A stretch of DNA of 54,639 nucleotides from Rhodosalinus halophilus. GTDB taxonomy: Bacteria; Pseudomonadota; Alphaproteobacteria; Rhodobacterales; Rhodobacteraceae. The notes under the pieces are model-generated. The model did not search any database. It saw only the letters and a list, made by a program, of their open reading frames with translations, and was not told the origin of the DNA. The position numbers were made by a program, and so were the translations under genes. Location: NCBI RefSeq assembly GCF_003298775.1, contig NZ_QNTQ01000021.1:1-54639 (forward strand), in the 5' to 3' direction. The number at the start of each line of letters is the position of its first letter. Position 1 is the first letter of the stretch. This document shows positions 51,008 to 54,639 of the stretch, one piece after another.

Positions 51008-52525
51008 TCACCTCTGCTGCGTGTCGTGAAGCTCGTGATCCTGCGGGGGATGCTCGGCCCGCCGCTCGCGGATCAGCGTGCGGATGTGGAGCGCGATCAC
51101 CAGCAGGATCAGGCCGAAGATGATCGCGGCGATCGGGCGATTGACGAAGTCGAGCGGCGTCTCGACCCGCGCCATCGCCGCGCGCAGCCGCACCTCCATG
51201 ATGCCGCCCAGCACCATCCCGAGGATGATCGGCACCACGGGCAGGTTCAGCCGCTTGAGCACCACGCCGAAGACGCCGAAGCCCGCGGCGATCAGGCAGT
51301 CCGTCACCGAGTTGCGGAGCGAATAGACCCCCACGAAGCTCAGCGTCAGAATCAGGATGCCCAGAAACCGCGTGGGGATCTGGATCACCTTGATGAGCAG
51401 GTTTGTCGAGACCAGCAGAAAGCCCAGCACGATCACGTTGAGCACGAGCAGCGCCAGGTAGAGCGCCATGACGAAATCCATGCTGCCCTGAAAGAGCTGC
51501 GGCCCCGGGATCACGTTGTGCACGTAGAAGACCGACAGCATCATCGCGGTCAGCGCCTCGCCCGGAATGCCCAGCGCGAGAAGCGGGATCATCGCCGCGC
51601 CGGGCACTGCGTTGTTGGCCGACTCGGAGGCGACCAGCCCTTCGGGCGAGCCCTTGCCGAAGTCGTCGGGCGCCTTCGAGCTCTTCTGCGCGTAGGTGTA
51701 GGACATGAACTGCGCGGTGAACTCGCCCACGCCGGGGATCATCCCCATGGTCACGCCGAAGCCCGAGCCTGCGCCGGCCACGCGCCTGTGCGCCCAGAGC
51801 TCGCGGAGCCCCTGGAACATGGAGCCGGTCACGGGCTGCGGATGCGGGCTGTCGTCGCGATCCACCAGCAGCAGGAAGGCCTGGCTGATCGCGAAAAGGC
51901 CCAGCACCACCACGATCAGATCCACCCCGGAGGTCAGCCAGTCCTGCCCGAAGGTGTAGCGCATGGTGTACTGCACCGGCTCCAGCCCGATGGTGTTGAG
52001 GAAGATGCCGAAGCAGGCGAGCATCCCTGCCGCCATCACCTGCCCGCGATGGGCGAGGACCACCAGGATGATGCCCAGCAGCGCGGCGAGAAAGATCTCG
52101 CGGCTGCCGAAATGCGGCGCGATCAGCGCCAGCAGGGGTGCCAGCGCGATCAGGCAGAGGATCGAGATCAGCCCGCCGGTGAAGCTCGCCGAATAGGCCA
52201 GCGTCAGCGCACGCCGCGCCTCGCCGCGCTGGGTCATCGGATAGCCGTCGTAGGTGGTCAGCGCGTTGACCGCGGTGCCGGGGGTGTTGATGAGGATCGC
52301 GGGCAAGGCGCCACCGTACATCGAACTGCCGTAGATTCCGAGCAGCATGGTCAGCCCGACGAGCGGCGGCAGCGCGAAGGTCGCGGGCAGCAGGATCGCG
52401 ATGGCGACGGCCGGGCCGACGCCCGGGATCGCGCCGATCACGACGCCGCCGATAGAGCCGATCAGCAGGGCCGCCAGCACCTGCCAGTCGAGCAGCATCA
52501 GGAGACCGGAGAGAAGAACCTCCAT
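51008..52525 (-). CDS. tctA: Tripartite tricarboxylate transporter large permease TctA
   Basis: This 505-residue membrane protein has 11-12 segments and the TctA signature GAIPGVGPAVAIAILLPATFALPPLVGLTMLLGIYGSSMYGGALPAILINTPGTA, with the repeat MGMIPGVGEFTAQFMSY. It imports a carboxylate using the proton or sodium gradient. It follows tctB by 10 nt. No TctC receptor is seen nearby. Confidence 0.94.
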   Translation of the reverse strand: MEVLLSGLLMLLDWQVLAALLIGSIGGVVIGAIPGVGPAVAIAILLPATFALPPLVGLTMLLGIYGSSMYGGALPAILINTPGTAVNALTTYDGYPMTQRGEARRALTLAYSASFTGGLISILCLIALAPLLALIAPHFGSREIFLAALLGIILVVLAHRGQVMAAGMLACFGIFLNTIGLEPVQYTMRYTFGQDWLTSGVDLIVVVLGLFAISQAFLLLVDRDDSPHPQPVTGSMFQGLRELWAHRRVAGAGSGFGVTMGMIPGVGEFTAQFMSYTYAQKSSKAPDDFGKGSPEGLVASESANNAVPGAAMIPLLALGIPGEALTAMMLSVFYVHNVIPGPQLFQGSMDFVMALYLALLVLNVIVLGFLLVSTNLLIKVIQIPTRFLGILILTLSFVGVYSLRNSVTDCLIAAGFGVFGVVLKRLNLPVVPIILGMVLGGIMEVRLRAAMARVETPLDFVNRPIAAIIFGLILLVIALHIRTLIRERRAEHPPQDHELHDTQQR

Positions 52526-52535
52526 CGCGCGGCCC

Positions 52536-53072
52536 TCACAGATAGGTCAGCATGAAGGACCGCAGCGCGGCCGGCAGATATTCGTAGACCTCGCCGCCCG
52601 GCACGCGCACCTGCAGGAAGGCCTTGAAGATCACGACCACGGCCACGCCGGAGAGCGCCGCCCAACCGATCATCTTCGGCGGATAGGCCGCGCGCAGCGC
52701 CAGAGCCGCGCAGAAGATGACCGTGGAGGGCAGATAGCCCAGCCAGGGGACGAGCAGCACATAGGCCATGAACCAGGCGGCGTATTCGACAGAGCGCAGC
52801 CAGAACCAGACCTCCTGCCAGCGGCCGTGGATCCGCTCGGAGCAAAGCGACCCCAGGAAGTGCAGCGCCGCGAAGAGGACCATGCCGAGGATCGAAACCA
52901 GCGGCCAGAAGGCCGGCTGCGCCACGAGCTTGCCGCCCGAAGTCCAGGCGACCTGCGTTCCGAGATTGGCCGCAAGGAAGAGTGCGAAGGCGAGGAAGGC
53001 GGCGGCGAAGACCAGGTCGCCGGGTCGCCGGTAGCGCTTGAAGAGATCCTGAAGGGTTCTGAGGCGGGCCAA
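52536..53072 (-). CDS. tctB: Tripartite tricarboxylate transporter small permease TctB
   Basis: This 178-residue membrane protein has four hydrophobic segments arranged as in TctB (PGDLVFAAAFLAFALFLAANLG at the start, a long cytosolic loop and EYLPAALRSFMLTYL at the end). It is the first gene of the minus-strand operon tctB-tctA-aldh-Tm-1-like and is divergent from the IclR gene across 247 nt. Sequence conservation in TctB is low, so the call leans on its place before tctA. Confidence 0.85.
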   Translation of the reverse strand: MARLRTLQDLFKRYRRPGDLVFAAAFLAFALFLAANLGTQVAWTSGGKLVAQPAFWPLVSILGMVLFAALHFLGSLCSERIHGRWQEVWFWLRSVEYAAWFMAYVLLVPWLGYLPSTVIFCAALALRAAYPPKMIGWAALSGVAVVVIFKAFLQVRVPGGEVYEYLPAALRSFMLTYL

Positions 53073-53220
53073 CGCGCTCGCTCCTGTGCCGGTGTCGCTG
53101 TCCGAGCGTCAGGCCGCAGCGATCCCGGGGCAAGCCCCGAATCCGAGCGTGCGGCCGGTGCCGCGCGCGGCGGGCAGGCATCTTTCGCGCATGTCGGTCT
53201 CCCTGTCGGTCATTTTGGTA

Positions 53221-53239
53221 TTTGAAACACCGTTGCAAA
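53221..53239. promoter_or_regulatory. Candidate IclR operator, 19-bp inverted repeat
   Basis: TTTGAAACACCGTTGCAAA is symmetric at 14 of 19 positions as TTTGnAACnnnGTTnCAAA. It lies in the A/T-rich part of the divergent tctB-iclR region, 81 nt from the IclR start and 149 nt from tctB. Length and symmetry suit an IclR dimer or tetramer site. Confidence 0.6.
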
Positions 53240-53319
53240 ATAGCATTGTCCACGCAACGACCTTCTGTCAACATCCGAATGACGCAGGGGCATCGCCCCG
53301 CAGCGCAGGAGGCGTCCGC

Positions 53320-54108
53320 ATGGGCACGATCGGCAAGGCATTGGCGCTTCTCGAGCTGTTCTCGGTCGCACGGCCCGAGATCGGCCTCGCCGAGTTCCGC
53401 CGCCTGACCAGGCGCGACAAGGCCACGCTGCACCGCCACCTTGCCGAGCTGGCCGCGGCGGGTTTCGTCGAGCAGGACCGCGACTCGCGGCTCTATCGGC
53501 TTGGCCCGGCGGTCGTGCGGCTGGCCGCGGTGCGAGAGCGCTGTTTTCCCGCGCGCGCCGCAGTCGCGCCCCATGTCGATGCGCTGAGCCGCGAGCTGGG
53601 CGAACTGGTGCATGTCGCGCTACTGCAGGGACACGCACTCTCGCCCCTCTACCACGCCGATGCGACGATCCACGCCACGCGCGTCTTCTACGACGAGGCG
53701 GAATTGCTGCCGCTGCACGCGACGTCCTCGGGGCTTGCGATGCTGGCCTTCGGGCCGGCGGAGCTTCTCGAGACCCTGTGCGGCGCGAAGCTCGCCCGCT
53801 ACACTCCGCACACGCCGGCCGACCCCGAGGCGCTGCGCGCAGAGGTCGCGACGACCCGCGCGCGCGGCTGGGCCTCCTCCGACGAGGGCTTCGAGGAAGA
53901 GGTGGTGAGCCAGGCGGTGCCGCTCTTCGGCCCGGGCGGCGGCGCCGCCGTCGGCACGCTGGCCGTCGCCCTGCCCAAGGGCCGCGCCACCTCCGAGACG
54001 CGGGCGCGAATCACCGCCGTCCTGCTGCGGGCCGCGGCGCCCGTCAGCGCGGCACTGGGCGGCACGATCCCGGAAACACTGCAACGGCTCTGGGCGCAGG
54101 CCGCCTGA
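53320..54108 (+). CDS. IclR-family transcriptional regulator
   Basis: This 262-residue regulator has an N-terminal winged helix (TIGKALALLELFSVARPEIGLAEFRRLTRRDKATLHRHLAELAAAGFVEQ) and a C-terminal IclR effector domain with ATSSGLAMLAFGP, ARGWASSDEGFEEEVVSQAVPLFGPGG and AVGTLAVALP. AGGAGG sits 7 nt before ATG 53320. It probably represses or activates the divergent tct operon and the aminotransferase gene 22 nt downstream. Confidence 0.92.
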   Translation: MGTIGKALALLELFSVARPEIGLAEFRRLTRRDKATLHRHLAELAAAGFVEQDRDSRLYRLGPAVVRLAAVRERCFPARAAVAPHVDALSRELGELVHVALLQGHALSPLYHADATIHATRVFYDEAELLPLHATSSGLAMLAFGPAELLETLCGAKLARYTPHTPADPEALRAEVATTRARGWASSDEGFEEEVVSQAVPLFGPGGGAAVGTLAVALPKGRATSETRARITAVLLRAAAPVSAALGGTIPETLQRLWAQAA

Positions 54109-54130
54109 GCGAGTCCCGAGGAGAGACAGG

Positions 54131-54639
54131 ATGAAGGACGACAACTTCCTCAAGGAGCACAACGCCCGGCACATGTGGCACCCGATGGCCCATCCGGGCG
54201 AGAGTCTGGCCAAGCCGCCCGTCATCGTGACGGAGGCGGAAGGCGTGCGGATCAGGGACGTGGACGGGAAAGAGGTGATCGACGCCGTCGGCGGCCTCTG
54301 GAACGTCAATCTCGGCTTCTCCTGTCAGCCGGTGAAGGACGCCATCGCGGCCCAGCTCCAGCGGCTGCCCTATTACTCGACATTCCGCGGCACCTCGAAC
54401 GACGCGGCGATCGAGCTCAGCTGGATGCTGCGCGAATTCTTCGCGCCAGACGGGCTCAGCCGCGCCTTCTTCACCTCGGGCGGCTCCGATTCGGTCGAGG
54501 TCGCGCTGCGGCTGGCGCGGCAGTATCACAAGCTCCGGGGCAATGCCGGCCGGGTGAAGTATCTCTCGCTCAAGAAGGGCTATCACGGCGTTCACTTCGG
54601 CGGCGCCAGCGTGAACGGCAACGCCAATTTCCGCACCGC
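54131..54639 (+). CDS. Class III (omega) aminotransferase, 3'-truncated
   Basis: The N-terminal 169 residues of a PLP-dependent class III aminotransferase are present; the gene runs off the right edge. Landmarks are HMWHPMAHPGESL, GVRIRDVDGKEVIDAVGGLWNVNLGF, YYSTFRGTSNDAAIELS, FFTSGGSDSVEVALRLAR (PLP phosphate-binding) and KKGYHGVHFGG. The catalytic Lys lies beyond the window. The amine donor (taurine, beta-alanine, GABA or a polyamine) cannot be decided. GAGGAGAGA precedes the ATG. It is probably co-transcribed with iclR. Confidence 0.9.
   Translation, partial: MKDDNFLKEHNARHMWHPMAHPGESLAKPPVIVTEAEGVRIRDVDGKEVIDAVGGLWNVNLGFSCQPVKDAIAAQLQRLPYYSTFRGTSNDAAIELSWMLREFFAPDGLSRAFFTSGGSDSVEVALRLARQYHKLRGNAGRVKYLSLKKGYHGVHFGGASVNGNANFRT

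Noticed and set aside
1-54639. CRISPR arrays, insertion sequences, integrases, tRNA or rRNA genes
   Set aside because: No direct-repeat array, transposase-like protein, terminal repeats or recognisable tRNA or rRNA segments were seen on either strand by eye.

Overview
The window is GC-rich, tightly packed bacterial DNA. Gene content points to an alphaproteobacterium of the Rhodobacteraceae (Rhodobacter/Paracoccus/Roseobacter type): NnrR, NnrS and NnrU, a LivM-LivG fusion, TRAP and tripartite tricarboxylate transporters, a YfhM-PBP1C pair and a Zur-ZnuABC locus. This placement is inferred from gene content, not from a search. I see no rRNA, tRNA, CRISPR array, prophage or insertion sequence. 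One end of the window cuts a VWA-type protein and the other cuts a class III aminotransferase.

Layout. 1-4984: the tail of a VWA-like protein, then PRPP synthetase-like, DUF2267, a COG2187 kinase-like protein, Hsp20 and a PHB depolymerase-like hydrolase. A perfect FNR-type palindrome lies between the divergent PRPP synthetase and DUF2267 genes, which suggests a low-oxygen stress block. 5012-6158: a maleate isomerase/arylmalonate decarboxylase-like protein beside a decayed TRAP permease fragment. 6159-9317: znuB-znuC-zur divergent from znuA, which carries a very His-rich loop. 9351-16795: pbpC and a giant alpha-2-macroglobulin, translationally coupled. 16939-26567: a hybrid histidine kinase, YaaA, RecQ, YggT, a thioesterase, a UMF1-type MFS transporter, MepA and a phytase-like lipoprotein. 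26661-30256: a queuosine-precursor transporter, a small transcribed-looking region with an 18-codon ORF and terminator, ArfB, PsiE, a truncated haemoglobin, a cupin protein and an HxlR regulator.

30278-37725: a HAAT-family (Liv) ABC transporter, a beta-keto acid cleavage enzyme, a GntR regulator and a 3-hydroxyacyl-type dehydrogenase. Together these look like a pathway for a beta-hydroxy or beta-keto acid such as carnitine. 37745-40834: a nitric-oxide response island with nnrU (interrupted by an amber codon), a DUF1858 protein, nnrR and nnrS. Two identical TTGCG-N4-CGCAA operators sit in its intergenic regions. 40934-47883: a coupled catabolic operon of TRAP transporter, MarR regulator, acyl-CoA ligase, enoyl-CoA hydratase and SDR dehydrogenase. 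48256-54639: a second catabolic locus of Tm-1-like protein, aldehyde dehydrogenase, TctA and TctB, divergent from an IclR regulator and an aminotransferase.

The least explained stretch is 27285-27542. There an 18-codon ORF has a Shine-Dalgarno that can pair with essentially the whole 3' tail of 16S rRNA, and a strong intrinsic terminator separates it from arfB, a ribosome-rescue gene that has no visible Shine-Dalgarno.
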